From contig NZ_JARUKY010000011.1 of assembly GCF_029688925.1 (NCBI RefSeq), positions 1-64,000 of the forward strand: a DNA stretch of 64,000 nt, in the 5' to 3' direction. Of this stretch, positions 36,800-45,943 are shown piece after piece. The stretch's first letter is position 1; every line of letters starts with the position of its first letter. The DNA comes from Evansella sp. AB-P1 (GTDB lineage Bacteria > Bacillota > Bacilli > Bacillales > Salisediminibacteriaceae). Both the position numbers and the translations under genes were made by a program. Under the pieces are notes generated by a model. That model ran no database searches and was not told the DNA's origin. It worked only from the letters and a program-made list of their open reading frames with translations.

Positions 36800-37552
36800 T
36801 CAAGGTTGTAAGAATAACTGATCAAATAATTCCTCTGCTTCGTCTAATGTTTGTGACGGAGCAGCAATCCGTATTGATTTTCTACCGATATCTACCATCT
36901 CTAAGCGATTAATTTTTCCAGCCATTGATTGAAAATCTTCAGCTAGCCACATCTCACCCCTACTTCCACCATTTACTTCGAGCATAACAATGTTTAATAG
37001 TTTGTCCTTGCTATCATTGTTATTAGGAGAAGTATAAAGGTTAAATTCCATGTTATCGAATGTTAGTTTTCCTCTGAAATGATTTGCATTTAAAAGGCGT
37101 GGCTGTATTTGACCAACTACTTGAAGTTCCAAAGATTCCTCCATTTCGCCATCTATAGAATAGACTAAACCATTGTATGACAAATCGATATCAGATGGCT
37201 TAAAATAGATCATCATGCTTATAAAAACAAAAAAAGTAAAACAAATCTCTAATACTGATATTATATACCGTTTTGACTCTTTGTCATATTTCCATTCCAT
37301 AAAAGCGTTATAACCAATTAACAACCCTATTGCAACTAGGAAATAGGACATATTTATATATATATCAAAGAAAATGAGTAAAGAAAAAGGGATAAGGATT
37401 ATGATAAAAACAACCACTAATTCTGAATACCTATGTAGCTTATTCACTGGTTTATATCTACCAAATGGGCGACTTATTTTTAATTTTTTTGAGAGAAAAT
37501 GAATTCCAACTATCCAAACAATAAAAAGAATAATTAAATAATATAAAAACAC
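36800..37552 (-). CDS. DUF4181-type membrane protein
   Basis: A 250-residue protein with four or five hydrophobic segments in residues 1-118 that resemble DUF4181, followed by a soluble domain of about 130 residues with no recognised fold. Function unknown. It converges with the deoxyribosyltransferase-like gene (12 bp apart). Confidence 0.65.
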   Translation of the reverse strand: MFLYYLIILFIVWIVGIHFLSKKLKISRPFGRYKPVNKLHRYSELVVVFIIILIPFSLLIFFDIYINMSYFLVAIGLLIGYNAFMEWKYDKESKRYIISVLEICFTFFVFISMMIYFKPSDIDLSYNGLVYSIDGEMEESLELQVVGQIQPRLLNANHFRGKLTFDNMEFNLYTSPNNNDSKDKLLNIVMLEVNGGSRGEMWLAEDFQSMAGKINRLEMVDIGRKSIRIAAPSQTLDEAEELFDQLFLQP

Positions 37553-37673
37553 ACAATCACTCCTATATAACAGTATAGAAAAGTTAAATTCTGTAAAAGA
37601 CTACTTCTTAACTTTACCACAATTATCCATGTTTTCGTTAAATAATTTGAAAATATCATGCAAAAAACTTGAA

Positions 37674-37701
37674 AGTCAAAAAAAGATCAAAGATAGTCAA
37701 A
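37674..37701 (+). promoter_or_regulatory. CtsR operator
   Basis: GATCAAA-GAT-AGTCAAA (37685-37701) is the CtsR tandem heptad (RGTCAAA-N3-RGTCAAA) with one mismatch; another AGTCAAA lies at 37674. It precedes the clpE remnant. Confidence 0.7.
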
Positions 37702-37723
37702 GTCAAACTCTTAAATGTAATGA

Positions 37724-38764
37724 GCTAGAAAACGAATAAATCTATGTCATTCGTGCTTTGATAAGCTTAGAGGTCGAGAGGATGAAATAGAAAAAACGAT
37801 AGAGATTTTAAATCGACGGAACAAGAACAATCCTGTTTTAATTGGAGAACCTGGTGTTGGGAAAACTGCAATTGTGGAAGGCTTGGCATTAGCTATTTCT
37901 AATGGGAATGTTCCGTCAAAGCTATTAAATAAAGAAGTGTATTTACTTGATGTTGCTTCCTTAGTTGCAAACACGGGCATTCGTGGCCAGTTTGAGGAAA
38001 GAATGAAGCAATTGATAAAAGAATTACAACAAAGGAAAAATGTTATTTTATTTATTGATGAAATTCATCTTTTAGTTGGAGCAGGTTCTGCCGAAGGATC
38101 AATGGATGCTGGGAACATATTAAAGCCGGCTTTAGCGCGCGGAGAGCTTCAAGTTGTTGGTGCAACAACGTTAAGAGAATACCGTAATATTGAGAAAGAT
38201 GCAGCTCTTGAACGTCGTTTTCAGCCAATTATGGTAAATGAACCATCTGTAGAACAAGCAATAAATATACTAAATGGTATTCAAGAAAAATATGAGAAGT
38301 ATCACGAGGTAAAGTATACAGATGAGGCTATTGAAGCATGTGTTACTTTATCACACCGATATATTCAAGATCGATTTTTACCAGACAAAGCAATCGATTT
38401 ATTAGATGAAGCTGGTTCTAAAGTAAATCTACAAATAGGTGTAGTTGGGGAGGGTGAAATAGAGAAACGTCTTTCTACTATTACAAAAGAAAAAGAAAAA
38501 GCATTAGATGATGAAAATTATGAGGCCGCTGCAAAGCTTCGTGATGAAGAAAACAAATTAATACAGCAACAAGAAAAGGAGCATAAGGAAAAACCAATTC
38601 TAGACATACAACTTGTTCAAAGCATTATAGAAAAGAAAACTGGCATATTACTTAATAATATAACCTCTCCGTTAGATGGTAACAGAGAGGTTTATTGCTT
38701 TTTTATGATTGTAAAATATCGTGATCTACATATCTTTCACCATTTATTTCACTTACGATGTTGA
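37724..38764 (+). pseudogene. clpE: clpE remnant: first AAA+ domain only
   Basis: The frame encodes [17 protein letters not shown], Walker A GEPGVGKT, Walker [10 protein letters not shown], the ALERRFQPI sensor region and the start of the coiled-coil middle domain, then stops after IIEKKTGI. The N-terminal zinc finger and linker and the whole second AAA+ domain are missing, and no start codon precedes Walker A (the first candidate is GTG 37874). A full ClpE has about 700 residues; about 300 remain. The CtsR box upstream is preserved. Confidence 0.85.
38662..38705 (+). terminator. Hairpin terminator inside the clpE remnant
   Basis: AACCTCTCCGTTA pairs with TAACAGAGAGGTT (one mismatch), then TTATTGCTTTTTT. 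It lies exactly where ClpE homology ends, so the deletion seems to have fused the middle of the gene to its old terminator. Confidence 0.65.
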
Positions 38765-39266
38765 TTGCTACATGCGCACCGTGTCCTGCTGTAATGATCG
38801 TATGAACACTTACACCAGCTACAGTACCAGCAGCCCAAATACCATCAATATTTGTTTTTCCATCTGAATCTGTTTTAATGATTGTTTTAATTCTAGGTTC
38901 AGTTCCAGGTACGAGCGTTAAACCAACTTTATCTGCCACATCTGTCAAAACCCCTGATGCAATAACTACATGTTTTGCAGCGACCTTATTATTTTCTGTT
39001 TCAATTGTAAAAGCATCTCCATCTTTGGAGATGTTAACAACGGATTCTTCTAAAAACTCACTTCCTTGTTTTGTGGCTTGTTTAATCCCTATATCAACGA
39101 GAGCAGGACCTTCAATGCCTTCAACACCGTAGTGATTTTCAATCCAAGCTTTCTTTGTTAAACTCTTACCATTGTCAATTAACATTGTTTTTTTACCTGC
39201 TTTTGCTGTAAATAATGCTGCACTAGCACCAGCAGGGCCAGCTCCAATAATAGCTACATCATACAT
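38703..39266 (-). CDS. Short FAD-dependent thioredoxin-reductase-like protein
   Basis: A 187-residue protein with the FAD-binding [12 protein letters not shown] at the N-terminus, VVIASG and the C-terminal [13 protein letters not shown] motif of thioredoxin-reductase-like flavoproteins. The NADPH-binding domain and the CxxC redox pair are both absent, so it is not a thioredoxin reductase; short forms like this occur in Bacilli. The MarR regulator gene directly upstream probably controls it. Confidence 0.8.
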   Translation of the reverse strand: MYDVAIIGAGPAGASAALFTAKAGKKTMLIDNGKSLTKKAWIENHYGVEGIEGPALVDIGIKQATKQGSEFLEESVVNISKDGDAFTIETENNKVAAKHVVIASGVLTDVADKVGLTLVPGTEPRIKTIIKTDSDGKTNIDGIWAAGTVAGVSVHTIITAGHGAHVAINIVSEINGERYVDHDILQS

Positions 39267-39319
39267 GCCATAAAACCTCCATATTTTTAAATTATTTTAT
39301 TTATGTTACCTACTATTTC

Positions 39320-39339
39320 ATAGTTGGTGTAACAACTAT
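39320..39339. promoter_or_regulatory. MarR operator candidate at the flavoprotein promoter
   Basis: ATAGTTG-N6-CAACTAT, a perfect 7-bp inverted repeat about 55-75 bp before the flavoprotein start. TAGTTG/CAACTA halves recur upstream of the MarR gene. Confidence 0.5.
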
Positions 39340-39378
39340 TCATGTAAAAAGTTGTAATAGAAACTAAAAAAAGTAAAT

Positions 39379-39816
39379 TTACTTCAGTAAACAGTCTACA
39401 TTCTTACTAATTTTTATTAGTGTTTTTTCAAATTGTACTAATTCTTTTACCGTTATTCCCTTAACAACAACATCATTAAACTCTTCAGCAATAGGAATGA
39501 CCTTATCCCCTAAAGCTTTCCCATTAGGAGTTAAATATAACCTTATTGCACGGCGATCATTGTCACAATGACTTCTGTAAATAAACCCTTTTCCTTCGAG
39601 GTTTGATGCCATTCTCGCTATATTTGTTTTGTCCTTTTGTAATTTTTGAGAAATTTGATTTTGTGTTAGTCCATCCTTTTCCCAAAGTAGCATCATAATT
39701 AGATTTTGTTCTGGTGCTAAATTAAATTCTTCTAATTTCCCTTTAATATAACCAGTAAGATGTAAGTCAGTTTGGTGGATTTTTATACTTATGTAATCTT
39801 GTAAAGTTAGTCTCAA
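39379..39816 (-). CDS. MarR-family regulator
   Basis: A 145-residue winged-helix regulator (TQNQISQKLQKDKTNIARMASNLEGKGFI recognition region, DRRAIRLYLTPNG wing). Two Cys are present (near residues 83 and 142), so thiol sensing is possible but not shown. TTG start behind GAGGG. It lies upstream of, and in line with, the short flavoprotein gene. Confidence 0.88.
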   Translation of the reverse strand: MRLTLQDYISIKIHQTDLHLTGYIKGKLEEFNLAPEQNLIMMLLWEKDGLTQNQISQKLQKDKTNIARMASNLEGKGFIYRSHCDNDRRAIRLYLTPNGKALGDKVIPIAEEFNDVVVKGITVKELVQFEKTLIKISKNVDCLLK

Positions 39817-39839
39817 AAGTATCCCTCATTTACCGATTC

Positions 39840-39890
39840 ATTTAGTTGCTATACATACTATTTACATTTATAAATTTTATTCAACTAAAT
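39840..39890. promoter_or_regulatory. Widely spaced ATTTAGTTG / CAACTAAAT repeat upstream of the MarR gene
   Basis: Perfect 9-bp inverted halves at 39840-39848 and 39882-39890 sharing TAGTTG/CAACTA with the site at 39320-39339; consistent with autoregulation by the MarR protein. Confidence 0.45.
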
Positions 39891-40033
39891 AGGCACTGTC
39901 AACAAAATTGCTTATAGTTATTGTTTAAATTGGATGGTATTTATATTCAAATCTGATTATGTCACCGGTCAACCTTTCATCTGCATATGTTATCAAGAAT
40001 ATTACCTAGGTTAATAACAGGAGGAATGGAAAA

Positions 40034-40747
40034 ATGTATTATAATGACCCATATTATCAATATGGAAACCCATATGGAAATTATCAATATGAGTGGGATC
40101 GTAAAGCCCCTCAAAACTATCCTGAAGATAGTAATTATATTCAACATTACAATAGTGAAGTACGTCAGCAACCAGCTAGAGGGCAAGCTTCTTGGACTGA
40201 TGGAGGTCAAGTAACGAGATGCGGAATTCCTTGGTCACATAATCAATTTATGACTGTTGCAGTAGGTGTTAATGCACCCTATCGTTGTGGAGATATACTA
40301 ATAATAAGAAATCTAACCTCTCCAGGTCAAAGAGAAATTACAGTGACTGTCGTGGATCAAGTTACAAATTATCCAGCAAACAAAATCAATCTCCATCGAA
40401 ATGCTTTTGAAGCGTTAGGTGCAAACTTAAACGAAGGAGTAATTAATGTAGAAATTATTCCTGCAACAAATCAAGTACCTCAGCCTTCACCAAACCAAGG
40501 TCCACAACCTTCCGTAAACGATAATGGATGGGGGAGACTTTTATCTGGTGTTATCCAATCTGCTTATCCTAGTTCCCAAGTAGTTAATTATCAACCTATA
40601 GGGAAAACAGAGGTATCACCAACTCAAACAAGAGAAACCTATGAATTTACATTACAAGGACTCCAAGGTCAACTTAAGATTCGCGGAAACGTTGTGTATA
40701 ATTCCAGCACAAACCAACTTGTATCAGTTGACCTAAAAGAAGCTTAA
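40034..40747 (+). CDS. Double-psi-barrel-like protein with DUF3889 tail
   Basis: A 237-residue protein: Tyr/Asn-rich N-terminus (YYNDPYYQYG), a middle domain (CGIPWSHNQFMTVAVG, RCGDILIIRN) resembling RlpA/expansin-type double-psi barrels, a Pro/Gln linker and a C-terminal DUF3889-like domain. No signal peptide, which suggests a mother-cell-made spore coat or inner-layer protein rather than a secreted one; this is inference. ATG behind AGGAGG. Confidence 0.65.
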   Translation: MYYNDPYYQYGNPYGNYQYEWDRKAPQNYPEDSNYIQHYNSEVRQQPARGQASWTDGGQVTRCGIPWSHNQFMTVAVGVNAPYRCGDILIIRNLTSPGQREITVTVVDQVTNYPANKINLHRNAFEALGANLNEGVINVEIIPATNQVPQPSPNQGPQPSVNDNGWGRLLSGVIQSAYPSSQVVNYQPIGKTEVSPTQTRETYEFTLQGLQGQLKIRGNVVYNSSTNQLVSVDLKEA

Positions 40748-40881
40748 TTCCTTTTATTAAGAAACCCTTTCACTTGAGCTAATGCTATTTTTACTTCATT
40801 ATAAGTTAGTCCTGAATTTTTATTTAATTTTTTAACCTCATCAATATTAGTTCCTGTTACTGTTGTTCTTTGTTTTTTCAT
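40744..40881 (-). CDS. Small SASP-gamma-like protein
   Basis: 45 residues, with TGTNIDEVKKLNKNS resembling the TNxxxVKxxN repeat of gamma-type small acid-soluble spore proteins, then SGLTYNEVK. Start ATG has GGAGGG 8 bp upstream. It overlaps the end of the convergent DUF3889 gene by 4 bp. Size, lysine content and motif make a spore protein plausible. Confidence 0.65.
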   Translation of the reverse strand: MKKQRTTVTGTNIDEVKKLNKNSGLTYNEVKIALAQVKGFLNKRN

Positions 40882-41024
40882 TAGTTGATCCCTCCATCAT
40901 TCAGTTTTTACTTAAATGAGATAAGTTATATTACCAATATTAGTATGGACATTTAACGTATTTAGGACTACTAGAAAGTTTATAATAAACAATATAAATC
41001 ATAATTTTTAGGAGAGCACACAAA

Positions 41025-41165
41025 ATGGATAATAGAAAAAATAAGAAACTTGATACTGAACAAAAAGATGAATTTAGTGGAAGTAAAAATAACGAAGATG
41101 TAAATAAGGATAAGATTAATTCAGAAAAAATAAGATATGAATTTGCAGATGAAGTTTATAAATAA
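41025..41165 (+). CDS. Small highly charged protein
   Basis: 46 residues, about half Lys, Asp, Glu and Asn, no hydrophobic segment, probably disordered. AGGAGAG lies well placed before the ATG and a strong terminator follows 45 bp after the stop. No family recognised. Confidence 0.5.
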   Translation: MDNRKNKKLDTEQKDEFSGSKNNEDVNKDKINSEKIRYEFADEVYK

Positions 41166-41210
41166 CCATTTTCTTGTTAAAATTTTTTTCATGATTTCGA
41201 TAAATAATTC

Positions 41211-41246
41211 AAAATGTCCAAAGCTAGTGTAAGCTTTGGACATTTT
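41211..41246. terminator. Bidirectional terminator
   Basis: AAAATGTCCAAAGCT pairs perfectly with AGCTTTGGACATTTT around a 6-nt loop, between the convergent small gene and the GGDEF gene. Confidence 0.92.
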
Positions 41247-41275
41247 ACTTGTGACTTTTTATTATATAAAAGTCA

Positions 41276-43486
41276 TCATACGGCATCATTGTTATTACTA
41301 GCATTTTGCCAATTGTTAATAAATACAGTTTGATTCCTACCATTTTCTTTTGCTTCATACAATGCATCGTCTGCTATTTTAATTAACTGTGTAAGTTCTA
41401 AGGTACATTCTTTTGAAGTTACAGCACCAATGCTTACAGTTACGGGTATGAACATACCATCATTAAAAGTAAAAGATCTTTCCATTAAATTATCATGTAT
41501 TTTATCGCATAATTGGTTTACAGAACGTAGAGAAATGTGTGGGATTACCATAATAAATTCCTCGCCGCCAAACCTTCCAACTATTCCAAGATCTGTACAA
41601 ACATCTTTAAGAATTCGTGATATGTATTGAATAACATCGTCACCAACTTGATGACCATACGTGTCATTTACAACTTTAAAATGATCAATATCAATAATGA
41701 GGAGGGAAATAGCTTCCTTTTTATTGGACATTGAAACAATTATTTCATTACTATATTTTTCAAAATATTTTCTGTTGTATAAGCCAGTTAAATAGTCGTA
41801 CTGTGCTGATTTGTCTAACTCTTCAATAGAATTTTGCGTTTTTAAACAAACAGACACTTGTTCAACAAATTGTTTGATTACTTTTAATTCATCATCTGGA
41901 ATTAACTCTTTTTGATCTTTATACAATATAAATAATCCTACTTTACTTTCTAATTCTAGTGGTAGAGTTAAAAAGAACTGTTTTTTCTCGTTATATTGAA
42001 GCCAAGTAATGTCTAAATGATCACTTTGTATTGGATTATATAAATATTGTTTAGGTATATGAATATTTTTAGATTTATCAACAAGATTTTCTCCAAATAC
42101 GATATTCCAGTTTTCGTCCTGTTTCTCTATATAGATAGCATTATTATAGTTCGTCACGTTCAGTAAGGCTTTGCTCCCCCTATTCACGATTCCTTTGTAC
42201 TCACGAATACTAGTAATATGTTGTAATTCATTTTGGAATATTGAATGAATATCACGAAGTCTTTTTTCACGATTTTTTTCCACTGTTATCCTTTTAATTT
42301 TATCCGCTAAACCGAGAGACAAAATAAATACTTCCAATAATGCACCAATTTTAGGAGCCTCTAGGGTTACTAAGGTTAAAGGAACTAAATGGAAAGCTGC
42401 TAGAAGATTTAAGAATACACAAAATAATAATACAGACCATGCTGTAAAGAAAAAGATACCTTCTCGAGATTTACTTCTCATTTTTAGTGCAATTGTAACG
42501 ACCATTACTAAACTCAATGCAGCTATAACTGTACTTATTTGTGTTGATAAAGCGATCGGAAACAAAATTGGTAAAAGCAAACTAATGGAGAAAATACTTA
42601 TAAATATAGTTAAAATTTTATTTAAGATAGGGGATTGAGTTTTTAAATGTAAAAAATACTTTGCAAATAGTAATGAAAATAAAGATGTCCAAATGATAAA
42701 AAACGAATTTGCTCTTTGAGCCCACCAAGGAAAATCGCCCCAAATCCATTGAAAGGCAAAACCATCCCATACAAGCTGCATCATTGTAAATCCAAATACA
42801 AATAGAACATAAAACAAGTACATTTTTTCTCGTAAAGCAATAAATAAAAATAAGTTATATAGTGCCATCGCAATCATAACACCGTAATAAATACCGTATA
42901 AGGTTTGGTTTTTATAATTATCTTCAGAAAAAGTAATGTGGTCCCAAATAACAATTGGTGACTGGAAGAAGCTATTTGTTTGAATTTGAAAATAAAAGGT
43001 ATGATTACTTTCTGCAGTTAACGTGATGGGAAAAGTAAAGTTTCGATGAGAGATGGGTCTCTCTTGAAATGGATAGTCCATTCCAACTGTATTTTCTAAA
43101 ACAATTTGATTGCTTTGTTCCGAGTAAAAAGATATGGAACTAAGGTGTGGTTTTTGAATTTCAATTAGTATATCTTTGTTACTTTGTTCATTATGTAATA
43201 GATCCAATTTTAACCAATAGGTAGCATTCCCTATCGTTCCATGTACATCTAGATCAACAAGAGACTGAAACTGATCGTCTATATGAGGCAAATCCGAATA
43301 GAGGATACTATTATCTTCATCTACAAATATATGAAGATACTCTGTCACTTCTAATTTAGTCAATTCATCAGAGATGATAATATCATTGTTTGAAGCATTA
43401 ACATTACTAGCAATTGCTTGTTGTAATACAAAAAAGAATCCAGTAATAACTATAATTTGTAAAATGTTATTATTTTTTATCTTCAT
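41276..43486 (-). CDS. 7TMR-DISM diguanylate cyclase
   Basis: A 736-residue membrane protein: signal segment (1-26), extracytoplasmic 7TMR-DISMED2-like sensor (about 40-165, likely carbohydrate-binding), seven transmembrane segments (about 190-390), a GAF-like region and a GGDEF domain whose active site is GGEEF near 636. It should make cyclic di-GMP in response to an external ligand. No RxxD inhibitory site stands five residues before GGEEF, so product inhibition may be absent. Monocistronic. Confidence 0.9.
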   Translation of the reverse strand: MKIKNNNILQIIVITGFFFVLQQAIASNVNASNNDIIISDELTKLEVTEYLHIFVDEDNSILYSDLPHIDDQFQSLVDLDVHGTIGNATYWLKLDLLHNEQSNKDILIEIQKPHLSSISFYSEQSNQIVLENTVGMDYPFQERPISHRNFTFPITLTAESNHTFYFQIQTNSFFQSPIVIWDHITFSEDNYKNQTLYGIYYGVMIAMALYNLFLFIALREKMYLFYVLFVFGFTMMQLVWDGFAFQWIWGDFPWWAQRANSFFIIWTSLFSLLFAKYFLHLKTQSPILNKILTIFISIFSISLLLPILFPIALSTQISTVIAALSLVMVVTIALKMRSKSREGIFFFTAWSVLLFCVFLNLLAAFHLVPLTLVTLEAPKIGALLEVFILSLGLADKIKRITVEKNREKRLRDIHSIFQNELQHITSIREYKGIVNRGSKALLNVTNYNNAIYIEKQDENWNIVFGENLVDKSKNIHIPKQYLYNPIQSDHLDITWLQYNEKKQFFLTLPLELESKVGLFILYKDQKELIPDDELKVIKQFVEQVSVCLKTQNSIEELDKSAQYDYLTGLYNRKYFEKYSNEIIVSMSNKKEAISLLIIDIDHFKVVNDTYGHQVGDDVIQYISRILKDVCTDLGIVGRFGGEEFIMVIPHISLRSVNQLCDKIHDNLMERSFTFNDGMFIPVTVSIGAVTSKECTLELTQLIKIADDALYEAKENGRNQTVFINNWQNASNNNDAV

Positions 43487-43572
43487 TGATAAATTTCCCC
43501 ATTATTTTCAGATAATTTTGTATAATTATATCATGATTTGGAATTTTTACTATACTGTGAGGGGGTAATGTT

Positions 43573-44211
43573 TTGAGGAAGATGCATTATTACGAAATAA
43601 AAGAGCAATTAAAGACCGGTGATATAATATTGTTTAGTGGTCAATACAAGATTAGTAAGTTAGTAGAGAAGCTTGAACATTCTGATTGGTCTCATGTAGG
43701 AATGGTTGTCCGACCTGATCCAAAAGGAGAAATTTATTTCTTCGAATCAACTGCACTAACGAATTTAGAAGATGAATTATTTCACGACAACAAAACTGGA
43801 CCAAAATTAGTTAAGTTGTATGATAGATTAAAAACCTATGGGGAGGATCTTACACCTTATGTTCCTCCATTGTATGCCGTTCGTTCCATTGTATTAACAG
43901 ATACATCCATTGATGAAACAATACTATATAACTATATTAACAAAGTTCACGGAATACCTAACCCAAATCAATGGGAAATGATATGGGAAGTATTAGAAGG
44001 GCGTTTTTTACATATTTCCTCTAAAAAATCAGACTATACTTGCAGTAAACTAGTAGCAGAATTGTATGAAAAGTTAGGTCTATTTAAACCCAAATTACCA
44101 CTTAACGGGTATATGCCAAAGGATTTTTCATCGAATTCAGGATTAAAGCTAGAAGGAGCATATTTAGAGGAAGAAGTAGTCATTCAATTAGATGAGGAAA
44201 AAGTCATATAA
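43573..44211 (+). CDS. Permuted papain-like (YiiX/NlpC-P60 superfamily) protein
   Basis: A 212-residue protein with GDIILFSG, catalytic His in WSHVGMV and catalytic Cys in DYTCSKLVAE, in the His-before-Cys order of permuted papain-fold enzymes. No signal peptide, so a cytosolic or membrane-face amidase, deamidase or lipid-acting role is possible. TTG start behind GGGGG; an in-frame ATG follows at 43582. Confidence 0.75.
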   Translation: MRKMHYYEIKEQLKTGDIILFSGQYKISKLVEKLEHSDWSHVGMVVRPDPKGEIYFFESTALTNLEDELFHDNKTGPKLVKLYDRLKTYGEDLTPYVPPLYAVRSIVLTDTSIDETILYNYINKVHGIPNPNQWEMIWEVLEGRFLHISSKKSDYTCSKLVAELYEKLGLFKPKLPLNGYMPKDFSSNSGLKLEGAYLEEEVVIQLDEEKVI

Positions 44212-44221
44212 AGTCAAAAAA

Positions 44222-44262
44222 AGAGACAGAGTGGAATAAAACTGCCACCTGTCTCTATTTAA
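44222..44262 (+). terminator. Weak terminator
   Basis: AGAGACAG...CTGTCTCT with inner GTGG/CCAC, then ATTT only. A poor T-run lowers confidence. Confidence 0.5.
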
Positions 44263-44308
44263 AAGAAAAGAAAGAAAATTTTCACTCTACTTAAGGTGTA
44301 TAGGAGAA

Positions 44309-44392
44309 AGGATGTCGATATTACGCCGTTGCCTACAGGACGTAGGCTGTACTTAGGCGGAATTGGGGTGCCTTGCGCTTTTCTTATTATAA
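44309..44392 (+). repeat. Dispersed repeat family 1, copy B
   Basis: The core 44320-44363 has outer ATTACGCC and inner GCCTAC/GTAGGC. Its 3' flank ends CGCTTTTCTTATTATAA, which contains the TAATAA stop codons of the minus-strand MarR gene. Confidence 0.85.
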
Positions 44393-44830
44393 TTTAGCTA
44401 TCACTTCACTCATATTTTTTATGGATTCGTGTAACTTATGGATATCTTTATCATCTAAATCTACAAAACGCTTTTTAATCTCTCCATGTAAGTAATTCAT
44501 TTCTTGTTGTATATATTCCCGTCCTTCATCCGTTAAAAGAATATAAATGATCCTCCGATCATGTTGGGCATTTTCCCGACTTACGAAACCTTTTGATAAA
44601 AGTTTGTTAATAAGTGGGGTTAAATTTGATTTTAAAATTAACAATCTTTTCCCAATCTCTGTTGTTGGTAGCTTCCCACATTCCTCTAACAATAACAAAA
44701 TCCAAAAATGAGTGGGGGAGATTTCTTTTTTATGAGCATTCTCTATAGGTGGCAATATTTTTTTCTTTAATACAGGAAAAAAAGTCAAATAAAAATTAGC
44801 TATGTCTTCAATTTTATTGTTTGTATTCAT
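44387..44830 (-). CDS. MarR-family regulator of the ABC efflux pair
   Basis: A 147-residue winged-helix regulator (TTEIGKRLLILKSNLTPLINKLLSKGFV, DRRIIYILLTDEGRE). It is divergent from an ABC ATPase-permease pair, 130 bp away, and two GTTAT-N6-ATAAC palindromes lie between, over the pump promoter. It probably represses the pump and releases it on drug binding. Its last codon and stop lie within repeat copy B. Confidence 0.88.
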   Translation of the reverse strand: MNTNNKIEDIANFYLTFFPVLKKKILPPIENAHKKEISPTHFWILLLLEECGKLPTTEIGKRLLILKSNLTPLINKLLSKGFVSRENAQHDRRIIYILLTDEGREYIQQEMNYLHGEIKKRFVDLDDKDIHKLHESIKNMSEVIAKL

Positions 44831-44878
44831 CGTATTTTTTCCTCCAGCTTATTTAAACTTATTATATCAAATCCTACA

Positions 44879-44908
44879 TTGACTGAACACTATTAGTTAT
44901 TCTATAAT
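44879..44908 (+). promoter_or_regulatory. SigA promoter of the ABC efflux operon
   Basis: TTGACT (44879-44884) and TATAAT (44903-44908) with an 18-bp spacer, 52 bp before the ATPase start. Confidence 0.8.
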
Positions 44909-44933
44909 AACCATATTGTTATGAAATTATAAC
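44896..44933. promoter_or_regulatory. Tandem MarR operators
   Basis: Two GTTAT-N6-ATAAC palindromes at 44896-44911 and 44918-44933, centres 22 bp apart (two helical turns). The first covers the -10 box, the second the start region. Confidence 0.65.
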
Positions 44934-44960
44934 TATTAAATAGGAGAAGTAGGTGAAAAA

Positions 44961-45929
44961 ATGATAAAAGTAACCAATCTACAGAAATCCTATAAGGATT
45001 TTCAAGCTGTGAAGGGGATTTCTTTTGAGGTAAATGAAGGAGAGATATTCGGTTTTCTTGGTCCAAATGGAGCTGGGAAAAGTACAACTATCAATATGCT
45101 CTGCACAATGCTTAAACCAAGTGGCGGTAATATATTCATTAACGGTTATGACGTACAGAAAGAGAAGGACGATGTTCGAAAAAGTGTAGGAATCATTTTT
45201 CAGGAAAATACATTAGATGAAAAATTAACAGCTAAGGAAAATTTAATGCTTCATTGTAAATTCTACCGTGTTCCTCGAAAAGAAAGAGAAAAACGAATCC
45301 AAGAAGTATTAGAAATCGTAGATCTTGTGGAAAAAAAAGAAGGGTTAGTTGAATCGTTTTCAGGTGGAATGAAGAGAAGGTTAGAAATTGCACGAGGGCT
45401 CCTTCATTATCCTAAAGTATTATTTTTAGATGAACCAACTGTAGGACTCGATCCCCAAACAAGATCTCATATTTGGGAATATATTTTAAAGCTAAAAGAA
45501 AAAGAAGGAATTACGATGTTTTTAACAACACATTATTTAGACGAAGCTGAAATTAGTGATCGTATTGCTATTATGGACCATGGAAAAATTATTGCAATAG
45601 ATACCCCTAATAAGCTGAAACAGCAGGTAGGGGGAGATATTATCGAAATTAGCACGAAAGATAACGTAGCTGCGTTGAAGGAGATTGAAGAAAAAATAGA
45701 GAGTCTAGAGGTGACTGTAAAGGAAGATATCATTCGGTTAAAAGTAACGAATAGTGATGCATTTATTTCTGACTTCATAAAAAATATGGAAACTCCTATT
45801 ACTAGTTTAAATATTAGAAAACCTACGTTAAATGATGTTTTTCTCACTTTTACAGGAAGAGACATTAGGGAAGAAGAAGCTTCAAAATCAGATCAATTTA
45901 AACAAAATATGAAGAAAATGATGAAGTAG
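44961..45929 (+). CDS. ABC transporter ATP-binding protein (DrrA type)
   Basis: A 322-residue ATPase: Walker A GPNGAGKST (near 36), signature SFSGGMKRR, Walker B VLFLDEPTVGLDP, switch His FLTTHYLDEAE, plus the C-terminal regulatory segment of about 90 residues found in DrrA-like drug and lipid exporters. It is followed 14 bp later by its ABC-2 permease. Confidence 0.9.
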   Translation: MIKVTNLQKSYKDFQAVKGISFEVNEGEIFGFLGPNGAGKSTTINMLCTMLKPSGGNIFINGYDVQKEKDDVRKSVGIIFQENTLDEKLTAKENLMLHCKFYRVPRKEREKRIQEVLEIVDLVEKKEGLVESFSGGMKRRLEIARGLLHYPKVLFLDEPTVGLDPQTRSHIWEYILKLKEKEGITMFLTTHYLDEAEISDRIAIMDHGKIIAIDTPNKLKQQVGGDIIEISTKDNVAALKEIEEKIESLEVTVKEDIIRLKVTNSDAFISDFIKNMETPITSLNIRKPTLNDVFLTFTGRDIREEEASKSDQFKQNMKKMMK

Positions 45930-45943
45930 GAGGGTCTTATACA

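Noticed and set aside
38703-39266. Thioredoxin reductase (TrxB) or truncated trxB
   Set aside because: Both FAD motifs are present and correctly spaced for a short family; the NADPH domain and CxxC are absent without sign of a frameshift.
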